This document shows, in pieces, positions 22,173 to 32,267 of a stretch of DNA of 39,457 nt; position 1 is the stretch's first letter, and every line of letters begins with the position of its first letter. The stretch comes from Candidatus Nomurabacteria bacterium. GTDB lineage: Bacteria > Patescibacteriota > Minisyncoccia > Phycocordibacterales > SBAW01. The DNA is taken from the NCBI GenBank assembly GCA_943356415.1, contig CALREW010000002.1:88868-128324 (forward strand). The letters are read 5' to 3'. Both the position numbers and the translations under genes were made by a program. Under the pieces are notes generated by a model. That model did not search any database. It saw nothing but the letters and a program-made list of their open reading frames with translations, and was not told the origin of the DNA.

Positions 22173-23588
22173 TTATGCTTCACCCAAAAATCGACTTCCG
22201 AGATCAAGGAGTGCGTCGTCAGCGCCGTGCGGCATGATGAATTGGATGCCGAGCGGAAGATTTTTCCCCTCACGTGCAACCGTACCAGAAGGAACCGACA
22301 ATGAAGGCATGCCGAGAAGGTTCGGCGTAACTGTAAATACGTCCATAAGATACATCGACAGCGGATCGGCTTTCTCACCTATCTTAGGCGCAGGTCCCGG
22401 TGTCGTGGGTGTAAGGACTGCGTCAATATCTTCAAATGCGCGGTTGAAATCAGAGACGAGTTGCTTGCGCGCAGCAACTGCACGGCCATAGTACGCATCG
22501 TAATACCCTGCTGAAAGTACGTACGTCCCGAGCAGGATGCGGCGGCGAACTTCCGGCCCAAACCCCGCACCGCGACTTTCTGCATAATCACCGACGAGAT
22601 TCGCGCCTTGTGTTGAAAGGCCATACCGAACGCCATCAAAACGAGAGAGGTTTGTCGAACTCTCGGCAAACATCACGATGTAATAAATAGAGAGCGCTTT
22701 TTTAAGAAGTGGCAAATCAACTTCAACAACCTCGTAGCCGAGGCTCGCGAGTTTTGCTTTTGATTCCTCAAATGCATCGAGTACATCACTCTCAAGGCCA
22801 CCCATAATGCTCATGGGTACCCCAATGCGTTTTTTGACTGTTCGCTTTGAGATACGCTCATCGCCACTATTTGAGGTGCTGTCTTTCGGATCGTTACCAC
22901 GTACTGCATCAAACAATAGTTTTGCGTCCCCTACCGACTTTGTTATCGGCCCCCACTGATCAAGCGATGAGCCCATCGCAATAAGACCGTAGCGAGAAAC
23001 TGCACCGTAGGTTGGCTTAAAACCGACTACGCCGCAAAATGCTGCCGGCTCACGCACTGAGCCTCCAGTGTCAGTACCAAGCGCGCCAAGAGCCATGTGC
23101 GCTGCGACCGCAGCTGCAGAGCCGCCAGAGGAGCCTCCAGGCACCCGTGAGAGGTCGTGCGGGTTGTGTGTAGGACCATATGCAGAATTTTCTGTTGAGC
23201 CACCCATAGCAAACTCATCCATGTTTGCACGCCCAAGAAATACGGCGCCTTTAGCCTTAAGGCGCTCCGTCACTGTCGCGTCATACGTGGCAACATAGTT
23301 CTCTAGCATTTTTGACGCTGCCGAAGCTCGACGGCCCTTAATCAAAATATTGTCCTTAACTGCAAGAGGAATGCCGAGAAGCGCTTCGGCTTCTCCCGCT
23401 GCCCGCCTTGCGTCAGCCTCTTTTGCTTGCGTCTCAGTGTCAGCAAAAACCTCAAGGTACGCACGCACGTCGCCATCATGCGCTTCTATCGCCTCTCGAC
23501 AGGCTTTGGTGACATCGACAGACGACACTTCTCCTTTTGACAAAAGAGCCGCCGCCTCGGTGATGGTTAGTTCGTTGAGCGGTTTCAT
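22173..23588 (-). CDS. gatA: Asp-tRNA(Asn)/Glu-tRNA(Gln) amidotransferase subunit A
   Basis: 471 aa, close to the usual 480-490. The amidase that releases ammonia from glutamine for transamidation of mischarged tRNA. The amidase signature is present: Lys in LAVKDNILI, and GGSSGGSAAAVAAHMALGALGTDTGGSVREPA with the cis-Ser and nucleophile Ser. It overlaps gatC by an ATGA (4 bp). gatB is not in the window. Its presence implies indirect Gln and/or Asn charging, as in most CPR bacteria. Confidence 0.97.
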   Translation of the reverse strand: MKPLNELTITEAAALLSKGEVSSVDVTKACREAIEAHDGDVRAYLEVFADTETQAKEADARRAAGEAEALLGIPLAVKDNILIKGRRASAASKMLENYVATYDATVTERLKAKGAVFLGRANMDEFAMGGSTENSAYGPTHNPHDLSRVPGGSSGGSAAAVAAHMALGALGTDTGGSVREPAAFCGVVGFKPTYGAVSRYGLIAMGSSLDQWGPITKSVGDAKLLFDAVRGNDPKDSTSNSGDERISKRTVKKRIGVPMSIMGGLESDVLDAFEESKAKLASLGYEVVEVDLPLLKKALSIYYIVMFAESSTNLSRFDGVRYGLSTQGANLVGDYAESRGAGFGPEVRRRILLGTYVLSAGYYDAYYGRAVAARKQLVSDFNRAFEDIDAVLTPTTPGPAPKIGEKADPLSMYLMDVFTVTPNLLGMPSLSVPSGTVAREGKNLPLGIQFIMPHGADDALLDLGSRFLGEA

Positions 23589-23875
23589 TCGCGATTGATG
23601 ACCTTACGAACTTTGATGTATCCGCGTTCAACGTTTGGTGCACCAGCAAGTATTGCTTCGGTGTGTGCACCACTTTCATGCGGCTCACCGTCTTTGCGCA
23701 TCACATTAGTAAGGGTGGTGTGTGCATCGCCCTGTCCAGCCGCAGAAACTTCGCCGACGTCAAAGACGTAGCCTAATATTGACTCAGCGTCGATGGCTAG
23801 AGCATCCGCCTCCTTTTCAGTAATGCGTATCCGGGCAAGCTCGGCGAGCTTTTGTATATCCTGCCGGGTAATCAT
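23585..23875 (-). CDS. gatC: Asp-tRNA(Asn)/Glu-tRNA(Gln) amidotransferase subunit C
   Basis: 96 aa, the normal GatC length. It wraps around GatA and GatB to stabilise the complex. ITRQDIQKLAELARIRITEKEADALAIDAESILGYV is the classic N-terminal helix pair, followed by GEPHESGAHTEAILAGAPNVERGYIKVRKVI, which carries the conserved late A-P..E.GY..V. It lies 9 bp after ligA and overlaps gatA, so ligA-gatC-gatA form one transcription unit. Confidence 0.95.
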   Translation of the reverse strand: MITRQDIQKLAELARIRITEKEADALAIDAESILGYVFDVGEVSAAGQGDAHTTLTNVMRKDGEPHESGAHTEAILAGAPNVERGYIKVRKVINRE

Positions 23876-23884
23876 GCTCCAATA

Positions 23885-25894
<2,010 letters not shown>

Positions 25895-25930
25895 CTACTA
25901 AAGATGCCGCCTGTCGCCCATCTATAGGCA

Positions 25931-26416
25931 TTAAAATACAACCATGAACGCACGCTCTACGCGTCTGGAATCTTCCTCATCGCAAACATTGTATCCTCGC
26001 GAGTTAACAATCGTTCGAATCTGCTGCGTGTCTGGATTAATCATGTGCATGCCAATTTCTATTTCAGCACATCCATCACCGTAGACAACTCGTACCGTGG
26101 AAGTAGCTTCGTAACCACGCCCTCCAATCGTGAGTCCATCTACGTCAGCAGGAAGCGTCTGTCCGTTGCAGTAGAAGGTAATAGGTGTGCTTGTTGAGAA
26201 CGTTACTCTGCCCTGCGCAGGAAGACTCCAGTACAAGGCACACTCGGCGCCTGAGTCTGCCGCATAAACCGCCAACTGCGCTTCGCGCGCAATCGAAGAG
26301 AGTCTCAATTCACGGACCGTGATGTCGAAGATGGCAAGACCGATCGCAAGCAAAATACTACCGATCAAAACAGCAAAAAGGATGGTGAATCCACGTTGGG
26401 TACTCTGAGATCTCAT
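25931..26416 (-). CDS. PilX-like minor prepilin
   Basis: 161 aa. Basic leader then RGFTILFAVLIGSILLAIGLAIFDITVRELRLSSIAREAQLAVYAADSGAECALYW, the typical PilX/type IV minor-pilin start with AADSGAECAL. The +5 Glu of major pilins is absent, so it may be a tip or initiation subunit. The C-terminal domain has paired Cys. Its ATG overlaps the upstream prepilin stop (ATGA), last of four co-translated minor prepilins. Confidence 0.85.
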   Translation of the reverse strand: MRSQSTQRGFTILFAVLIGSILLAIGLAIFDITVRELRLSSIAREAQLAVYAADSGAECALYWSLPAQGRVTFSTSTPITFYCNGQTLPADVDGLTIGGRGYEATSTVRVVYGDGCAEIEIGMHMINPDTQQIRTIVNSRGYNVCDEEDSRRVERAFMVVF

Positions 26417-26937
26417 TGCCAGTTGGTAATTATCTCAGTAAGAGTCACGCGGCGTGTAAAAACGCTACTTTGCCAACTAACGGTGGAAGTTACCTCAGCT
26501 TCAAAACCACTCTCAAGCGGCCTAATGCGTACCGTTCGTGTATAGACCGTAACCTCATCGAGTGGGTCATAGCCATAGAATCCGGTTGTTTCGTCATACC
26601 TCAGTGGCGCACACCCGTCAGTGCAGACCGTTGGGGCTGTGTCGGTGACCACATCAATCGTACAGTCTTGATCGATACAATTAGAAAGCCCCGCAAGCCA
26701 CGATGCATTTCCTTGCAGATGGTTTGTATCACGCTTTTGTCGCACGTACTCAATACCCTCTTGCGCGAGGAACGAGGCAGTAAGTTGATCACGAGCTACG
26801 AGAGCTGAGGTGAGACCTTTTGAAGCAAGGGTAAGTGGTCCAGCGATGGCAGTAACTAAAATGGTTATCGCAACAAATGTTTCGATAAGGGTAAAGCCTC
26901 GATTCGTGCTGCGATTCTGTTTTTTCATATCACTCAT
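26413..26937 (-). CDS. PilV/GspI-like minor prepilin
   Basis: 174 aa. Leader MSDMKKQNRSTNRG followed by FTLIETFVAITILVTAIAGPLTLASKGL, a class III prepilin start cleaved by PilD after Gly, with Glu5. AFLAQEGIEYVRQKRD is characteristic of the PilV-like family in Parcubacteria pilus clusters. A second in-frame ATG (MKK, 26928) directly follows the upstream stop and is an alternative start. C-terminal globular domain with CIDQDCTIDV and CTDGC, probably disulfides. Confidence 0.88.
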   Translation of the reverse strand: MSDMKKQNRSTNRGFTLIETFVAITILVTAIAGPLTLASKGLTSALVARDQLTASFLAQEGIEYVRQKRDTNHLQGNASWLAGLSNCIDQDCTIDVVTDTAPTVCTDGCAPLRYDETTGFYGYDPLDEVTVYTRTVRIRPLESGFEAEVTSTVSWQSSVFTRRVTLTEIITNWQ

Positions 26938-27499
26938 CCAAGAGGCGCGATGTAATCATAGTCTGTAAACGCATTTCGCTACGAGTACGCTCCGTCGTTC
27001 CCGCGTAGCCACGCATCGTCATAACAACTTTTGGCTGTTGCATCGGAAAGTCATTCGGTAATGATCCCACGACATAAAATTTTAGTTCCTCAATCGTCAC
27101 TTCAGGAGCCGTAATAGCGAGAAACGTTGCACCGCCATCTACTGAACGTTGTATCTCGGTGCCGAAAAGTCGGTATACCACTTGGTCATTTGCATTTGAA
27201 GTATTACCGCCATACGGTTCAAAGGCTATCTGAGTGCCGCCGGAGGAGCAATCAAGGGGTGTTGTTAGCGCCCCAGTTCCACAATGGTAGTTACTGCCGG
27301 AGCGAAGCTGTCGGCTCATATTTTCAAGTGCAAAGGCAACGTTGTTGGTTGAAGACTTTAAAGATTGCGCTTTGCGGTTTGCATCAAGCATTGAAAAGAG
27401 ACTACCGACTGCGATAAGCATCACGATGCTGAATATTGACACCGACACCATAAGTTCGATGAGCGTAAACCCGGATGTAGCTGAGGTCGTTCTTTTCAT
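26930..27499 (-). CDS. PilW/GspJ-like minor prepilin
   Basis: 189 aa. Leader MKRTTSATSG then FTLIELMVSVSIFSIVMLIAVGSLFSML with Glu5, and the helix continuation FALENMSRQLRSGSNYHCG. The later pattern QIAFEPYGG...VVYRLFGTEIQRSVDGG is typical of PilW/GspJ pseudopilins. It begins 1 bp after the GspH-like stop and overlaps the next prepilin. Expected to sit in the pilus tip complex with the other three minor prepilins. Confidence 0.88.
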   Translation of the reverse strand: MKRTTSATSGFTLIELMVSVSIFSIVMLIAVGSLFSMLDANRKAQSLKSSTNNVAFALENMSRQLRSGSNYHCGTGALTTPLDCSSGGTQIAFEPYGGNTSNANDQVVYRLFGTEIQRSVDGGATFLAITAPEVTIEELKFYVVGSLPNDFPMQQPKVVMTMRGYAGTTERTRSEMRLQTMITSRLLDE

Positions 27500-27500
27500 C

Positions 27501-28106
27501 TTACTCTTGTTGTACCGATATTTGCCCCGTCGTTGTCACGCGTACGTAGCGCGTAACTCCTTGTGCAGAGAGAACCGTGATCGTTCCATTTGTGTAAACA
27601 TCGTTGGCGATATCAGTGATGAATCGTGCGTCCGGATTTGGACGCATAAAGAGTATGGTGAGTCGGTCAATATCGCCTGAGCCGCTACACTTCTCTACAG
27701 TACCTGTATTGGCACAAATATTTGATATGACATAGCCACCACTTAGGCTAAAGACCTCAACACTTTCACCTGGATCGTAGGTGCCGTCGCTGTCCTGGTC
27801 AGCAAACAGAACGTACTGCGTTGGATTCGCAGAAGTAAAATACACACCATAGCGTATTGAGATAAGTCCACCAGTACTTCTACCTGAGAGTCCGTACACC
27901 TGCGCTTGGCGGATAGAGAGCGCGACGCTATATGAGAGATTGCGCACCAAAACCGTGCCGTTGAATTGGTTGTGCCGCGCGAGAATAAGCGTTGTAATAA
28001 CAAGCATCACCCCCATCACAACAAGAAGTTCAAGTAGCGTAAAACCACCTTCTCGGTGGAACTCATTGTGTCTCTTCTTATAGTGCGAGGAAAGCAAGGA
28101 TGTCAT
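27501..28106 (-). CDS. GspH/FimT-like minor prepilin
   Basis: 201 aa. A long leader (MTSLLSSHYKKRHNEFHREGG) precedes FTLLELLVVMGVMLVITTLILARHNQF, a prepilin N-terminus with Glu5. VRNLSYSVALSIRQAQVYGLSG is the GspH/FimT signature. Beta-rich C-terminus. The start overlaps the 3' end of pilD by 29 bp, so the gene is translationally coupled to its processing peptidase. Confidence 0.88.
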   Translation of the reverse strand: MTSLLSSHYKKRHNEFHREGGFTLLELLVVMGVMLVITTLILARHNQFNGTVLVRNLSYSVALSIRQAQVYGLSGRSTGGLISIRYGVYFTSANPTQYVLFADQDSDGTYDPGESVEVFSLSGGYVISNICANTGTVEKCSGSGDIDRLTILFMRPNPDARFITDIANDVYTNGTITVLSAQGVTRYVRVTTTGQISVQQE

Positions 28107-28863
28107 AGAGGCCTATGTGGCCGAAGTACGCCACTGCAGTGGCAAGAACAATAAAAGGACCGAACGGTACCTCGCTTTCCATTGTAACGCCGTGACTGCG
28201 CTTGCTGAAAGAGCTTACGAGAAGCAAGCCGAGGCCAAAGAGCGCTCCAATCCAAAATGAGAGCATGAAGGCCGCAGCCCCAGAAACAAGCCCGAGGAAG
28301 GCTCCGCACGCAAAAAAAAGTTTTGCGTCCCCGAGACCAATAAGACGCCCGCGCGAGATAACCCACAAAAGAGCGATGGGCACCGAAAGAACGAGCGCTC
28401 CAAGGACGCTGTCGGAGATGTCTATAGTGGTATATCCAAAGAAACTTGCCCCGAGTGCGATCAGTGCCGCAGCATATACGAACGCATCAGGAATAATGGT
28501 GTGCCGAAGGTCGTATACAGAAATAAAGAGAAGGATAGTAAAAAAACTGAGCACCACAATAAAAGAAGCGGTGTCACCCTGCGTTTCCATGAAAGAAAAT
28601 GCCGTGAGAACACCAGCTACCATTTCCACGATTGGGTACTGCGGAGATATGCCTGCTTTGCAGGATGCGCATTTACCTTTAAGGCCAAGATACGAAAGAA
28701 GCGGCACCAGATGAATAGCTTTCAAAGTCGTCCCACAAGAGAGGCACGCCGAACGACCCCACATGGAACGTCCTGTGTTGTAACGAAACGCGAGCGCATT
28801 AAGAAAGCTCCCGATAATGGTGCCGAAAACAAAAAGAATAATGACGTCGAGAGGCTCTATCAC
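28078..28863 (-). CDS. pilD: Prepilin peptidase / N-methyltransferase
   Basis: 261 aa from GTG 28863 (MIEPLDVIILFVFG). Chosen because TATACT lies 7 nt upstream and the track's 28920 extension reads through the pilA terminator. The N-terminal methyltransferase domain has its zinc-type Cys pairs intact (SACLSCGTTL and GKCASCKAG). The aspartyl protease domain has Asp in SVYDLRHTIIPD and the GxGD-like IGLGDAKLFF. Multi-pass inner-membrane protein that cleaves and methylates the five prepilins encoded around it. Confidence 0.95.
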   Translation of the reverse strand: MIEPLDVIILFVFGTIIGSFLNALAFRYNTGRSMWGRSACLSCGTTLKAIHLVPLLSYLGLKGKCASCKAGISPQYPIVEMVAGVLTAFSFMETQGDTASFIVVLSFFTILLFISVYDLRHTIIPDAFVYAAALIALGASFFGYTTIDISDSVLGALVLSVPIALLWVISRGRLIGLGDAKLFFACGAFLGLVSGAAAFMLSFWIGALFGLGLLLVSSFSKRSHGVTMESEVPFGPFIVLATAVAYFGHIGLYDILAFLAL

Positions 28864-28914
28864 GCCTTTTAGTATACCTCCACACCAAGAGGCGCTGATG
28901 GGAGGTGTCCCTTT

Positions 28915-28951
28915 AAACAAACAAACGCCCCATTGGGGCGTTTGTTTGTTT
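28915..28951 (-). terminator. Strong terminator after the major pilin gene
   Basis: Perfect 17-bp stem (aaacaaacaaacgcccc / ggggcgtttgtttgttt) with a 3-nt loop, 15 bp past the pilin stop, separating pilA from pilD. Confidence 0.9.
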
Positions 28952-28965
28952 TGCTAGAAGAGAAC

Positions 28966-29427
28966 TTATGGACGGACGCAGTAGTACCCCGTGCTTGAGT
29001 CAGCGCAGGTCACACCGGTAACCACCGAACTGAGGTCAGTGTCGATGTCGTTGTTGAGGGCAGGATTTGCCGTGTCCTCAAGATCAGCCTGGATAACATA
29101 GCTCGGGCACTTAACCGAGGAGCTTGGCGTACATGCTGCAGATGCAGATGTAAGAGAACCATACTTATATGCGGATTGATCCTGCGGATCGGTGGGAACC
29201 GTCGAGATATACGTCGGAGCCAAAGACGAGAGCGCGGCCGGGTAGGTCGAGCTTGCGTCGTAGTAGAGCTCGAGTGCGTTCTGGATTTGCTTGACGTCAG
29301 CAACGCGACGAGAATCGCGAGACTTCTGGCGAGCGCTGTTAAGAGATGCGAGAACCACCGACGAGAGGATGCCGATGATGGCGATAACGACCAGGAGCTC
29401 GATGAGGGTAAAACCTCGCTTGCTCAT
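28966..29427 (-). CDS. pilA: Major type IV pilin
   Basis: 153 aa. Very short leader MSKRG then FTLIELLVVIAIIGILSSVVLASLNSARQKSRDSRRVADVKQIQNALELYYDASSTYP, a textbook class IVa/pseudopilin N-terminus with Glu5. The Cys pairs ACTPSSSVKC and CADSSTGYYC would form two loops. It has its own terminator downstream and a 154-bp upstream gap with a palindrome, consistent with a separate, highly expressed unit. It is the filament subunit for adhesion, motility or DNA uptake; GspG cannot be excluded by sequence alone. Confidence 0.93.
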   Translation of the reverse strand: MSKRGFTLIELLVVIAIIGILSSVVLASLNSARQKSRDSRRVADVKQIQNALELYYDASSTYPAALSSLAPTYISTVPTDPQDQSAYKYGSLTSASAACTPSSSVKCPSYVIQADLEDTANPALNNDIDTDLSSVVTGVTCADSSTGYYCVRP

Positions 29428-29470
29428 ATTGATAGTTCTTCTAACGTTACTAATTCGACGACAACCGAAG

Positions 29471-29489
29471 AACGTACGTCACGTACGTT
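29471..29489. promoter_or_regulatory. Palindrome in the pilA upstream region
   Basis: aacgtacgt-c-acgtacgtt is a perfect 9+9 palindrome, 44 bp before the pilA start and downstream of a possible -10 (TATACT at about 29499-29504, minus strand). It could be an operator, an mRNA leader hairpin or the pilC terminator. Confidence 0.45.
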
Positions 29490-29581
29490 TCCGCCTAAGT
29501 ATAGCCAACTGAGGATACCGAGCTCCCCCTTGTGTGGATAACCCGCGCAACGTAGTAGCCACCAAAAAGCGGATGTCGATC

Positions 29582-30793
29582 TTATACCGACCCTGAGACG
29601 TTGTAGATAGGAATAAGCACTGCGGCAAGCAAGACACCGACGCCTAAGCCGAGTGCAACAATCATCACTGGCTCGATGAGGTTAACCAAGGTGTCGACGG
29701 CATTGGTGACTTCGCGACGGTAAAAGCGTGCAAGTTTTTCAAGAATACTCCCAACCTCGCCTGTTTCTTCTCCGACTTTCATCATCTGCACCATGATTGA
29801 AGGCATTTCTGGATATTTTGCGAACGACTCCGATATTGGGTTACCACTCTTCACACTTTCTATGGTTTCTTCCAAAATATCGCGGTACACACGCGAGCCA
29901 ACGACTGCAGCCGTTATCTCAAGCGCGCGGATGGTGTTAATGCCCGAGGAGAGCATAGCGTTAAGGTTGTCTGCAATGCGAGAAAGGTACAGTTTTTCGT
30001 AGAGAAGGCCCACAAAAGGAATGGAAAGCTTCAATTTGTCGAACGAACGAGCGCCCGCATCGGTGCGTATGTAGCGAGAGACGATAAGACCACCAACAAT
30101 AAGCAGGATAAGGAGGAAAATGCCGTAGTCGGTAAGGGCGTTTGAGAGTGCTATAACCACGCGGGTATAAAACGGTATTGGTTGTCCTGAATCAATCAAA
30201 ATTGCGCTCACTTTTGGAATAACAAGTGTGAGCATCAGCGCCATGACTGAGAAAAACGTCACGATAACAAACGCTGGGTAAATAAGGGCGTTACGCGCCT
30301 TTGACATAAGCTCGTAGTTTCGGTCGAGATAATCCGCCAAGAAAAGGAACGTTGCGTCGAGCTTACCGGATTCTTCACCCGCGCGGACCATATTTACGTA
30401 AAACTCAGAAAATATCTTCGGGTGCTTACTGAGCGCTTTGCTTATTTGGTTTCCCGCCTGCAAATCGTCGGAAACTTCGGTGAGAACACGTGCGAGGTAC
30501 GGTTTTTCTACCTGTTCAGCGAGAAGTCTGAAAACTCGCAACGCTGAAACCTGCGCCTCAAAAAGAGTCGCAATCTGACGCGACACAATAACCATGTCGC
30601 GGTTGCTCACCGTTTCAAAAAGAGAGATGGCGCCAATCGCAGCGAGGCCTTTTTTTGCTCCCTGCGCATCAATACCCACAATCGTGAGTCCCCGACGCTG
30701 CAGAGAGCTAATAGCAATATCTTGCGAAACCGCATCGACGGTTCCTTCAATGGTCTTGCCAGCTTGGTCTATTGCTTGGTAGGTGAAAAGCAT
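29582..30793 (-). CDS. pilC: Type IV pilus inner-membrane platform protein
   Basis: 403 aa, the usual PilC/GspF size. Two T2SSF cytoplasmic domains and about three membrane helices: N-terminal MLFTYQAIDQAGKTIEGTVDA, RQIATLFEAQVSALRVFRLLAEQ, NMVRAGEESGKLD in repeat 1, then LARIADNLNAMLSSGIN-like and MVQMMKVGEETGEVGSILEKLARFY in repeat 2, and the C-terminal helix EPVMIVALGLGVGVLLAAVLIPIYN. It links PilB/PilT ATPase motion to the growing pilin helix. 3 bp downstream of pilT. Confidence 0.96.
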   Translation of the reverse strand: MLFTYQAIDQAGKTIEGTVDAVSQDIAISSLQRRGLTIVGIDAQGAKKGLAAIGAISLFETVSNRDMVIVSRQIATLFEAQVSALRVFRLLAEQVEKPYLARVLTEVSDDLQAGNQISKALSKHPKIFSEFYVNMVRAGEESGKLDATFLFLADYLDRNYELMSKARNALIYPAFVIVTFFSVMALMLTLVIPKVSAILIDSGQPIPFYTRVVIALSNALTDYGIFLLILLIVGGLIVSRYIRTDAGARSFDKLKLSIPFVGLLYEKLYLSRIADNLNAMLSSGINTIRALEITAAVVGSRVYRDILEETIESVKSGNPISESFAKYPEMPSIMVQMMKVGEETGEVGSILEKLARFYRREVTNAVDTLVNLIEPVMIVALGLGVGVLLAAVLIPIYNVSGSV

Positions 30794-30796
30794 TGG

Positions 30797-31858
30797 TTAT
30801 ACCAACCGGTCGAGCGTCTGCGGGTTCCACGAGCGTGAGTAGGCCGTTTCGATCGTTATCTCACCCGCGCGAACCAGCTCGGCAAGCGATCGGTTCATAT
30901 CTATCATACCCTCCTCCCCCGAAGTCTCTATAACCGTATTTATTTCGTGGGTGCGGCGCTCACGGATCAAGTTCTGAACTGCGTTGTTGTTGATGAGAAG
31001 TTCACATGCGGGAATAAGACCTCCGGAAACTCGCGGCACCAGTCGCTGGGAGAATATGCCGATGAGTGAGCCTGCGAGTTGCACGCGTATCTGGTCTTGC
31101 CCTGCTGCAGGGAACGAGTCGATGATACGGTCGATTGTTTGTGCCGCATTGTTCGTGTGTAGCGTCGAGAACACGAGGTGCCCCGTCTCAGCTGCAGTAA
31201 CTGCCGTGGCGATGGTCTCCGGCGTACGCATCTCCCCTATCATAAGAACGTCGATATCTTCACGGAACACTGAAGCGAGCGCTGTTGGAAAATCGAGGGT
31301 ATCGGTGCGCACTTCGCGCTGATTAATGATTGATTTTTTGTCTTCAAAGAGATATTCAATGGGGTCTTCGATGGTAACGATATGCTCGGTTCGCGTGGTA
31401 TTAATACGCTCAATCATTGCAGCGAGCGTAGTCGTCTTTCCCTGACCCACCGGCCCCACCACCAAAAAGAATCCCTGGGTTTTGTCAGTGAAATTATTGA
31501 TGATTGACGGGATTTTTAATTCCTCAAGCGTTTTAATTTGTCGAGGAATAAGGCGCAATGCTGAACACATGTTTCCACGCTCGAAGTATGCGTGTCCACG
31601 AAAACGAGCTTGGTCTGCAAATGCAAATGAAAAATCGACTTCCCGCTTCTCAAGGAGACGCTTTTTAACCTCTGCCGTAAGCATCTCGCTTACGAGACCC
31701 TCCACATCCTGTGGCGAGAGTTTTTCTTCAGAAAGAAGTGGCACAAGGTTGCCTGAGACACGAATAACAGGATTATTTCCCGAGACCAAATGCAAGTCCG
31801 AGCCACCTTGTGAGATAACTGCGCCGATAAGTGTGTCGAGACGTTTTTTGTAATCCAT
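30797..31858 (-). CDS. pilT: Pilus retraction ATPase
   Basis: 353 aa. Hexameric secretion ATPase that depolymerises the pilus. N-terminal PAS-like domain (GSDLHLVSGNNPVIRVSGNLVPL), then Walker A as GPVGQGKTTT (GPTGSGKTTT is usual), Asp box TIEDPIEYLF, Walker B DVLMIGEMRTPETI, His box TGHLVFSTLHTNNAAQTIDRIIDSFP. The AIRNLIRE retraction motif appears as AVQNLIRE. Placed between a receiver-domain protein and pilC in one operon with pilB. Confidence 0.96.
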   Translation of the reverse strand: MDYKKRLDTLIGAVISQGGSDLHLVSGNNPVIRVSGNLVPLLSEEKLSPQDVEGLVSEMLTAEVKKRLLEKREVDFSFAFADQARFRGHAYFERGNMCSALRLIPRQIKTLEELKIPSIINNFTDKTQGFFLVVGPVGQGKTTTLAAMIERINTTRTEHIVTIEDPIEYLFEDKKSIINQREVRTDTLDFPTALASVFREDIDVLMIGEMRTPETIATAVTAAETGHLVFSTLHTNNAAQTIDRIIDSFPAAGQDQIRVQLAGSLIGIFSQRLVPRVSGGLIPACELLINNNAVQNLIRERRTHEINTVIETSGEEGMIDMNRSLAELVRAGEITIETAYSRSWNPQTLDRLV

Positions 31859-31871
31859 ACGACTGTACTAA

Positions 31872-32267
31872 TTAAACCGCTGCTAGCTCCATAACGCGCG
31901 CAACCACTTCGGAAGGGATCGTATTCGCCTTAACGATATATCCATGTGCACCAAGCGCTTTTGCTTTATCGACGTCGGTTTCTTGTCCTTCGTTACTGAG
32001 GGCTATTTTGATCGCGTTCGGAGCCAATTTCTCTTCGGCGAGCGCTCCCAGAAGGTCATATCCGTTTTGACCGGGCATCACCATGTCAAAAAGTATGATG
32101 CTCGGCACGAGACCCCCTCGAATGCGCTCAAGCGCCTCGGCGACAGAGCTCATTGGCTCGACCGTAAAACCTTGTTCGCGAAACTTCAGTGCGTACATAT
32201 CACGAAGGAATTGATCGTCATCGACTAGTACTACGATTTGTTCATGCGCCTGGGCTTTCTTGTCCAT
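31872..32267 (-). CDS. Stand-alone response regulator receiver protein
   Basis: 131 aa from ATG 32267 (MDKKAQAHEQ); the track's start is a TTG. A single REC domain with no output domain: acidic cluster VVLVDDDQFLRDMY, phospho-acceptor Asp in IILFDMVMPGQNGYDLL, switch Ser in IALSNEGQ, and Lys in YIVKANTIP. It overlaps pilB by 26 bp and precedes pilT by 13 bp. A CheY-like role in setting pilus extension versus retraction is likely by position (PilG/PilH-like), but no kinase is in the window. Confidence 0.9.
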   Translation of the reverse strand: MDKKAQAHEQIVVLVDDDQFLRDMYALKFREQGFTVEPMSSVAEALERIRGGLVPSIILFDMVMPGQNGYDLLGALAEEKLAPNAIKIALSNEGQETDVDKAKALGAHGYIVKANTIPSEVVARVMELAAV

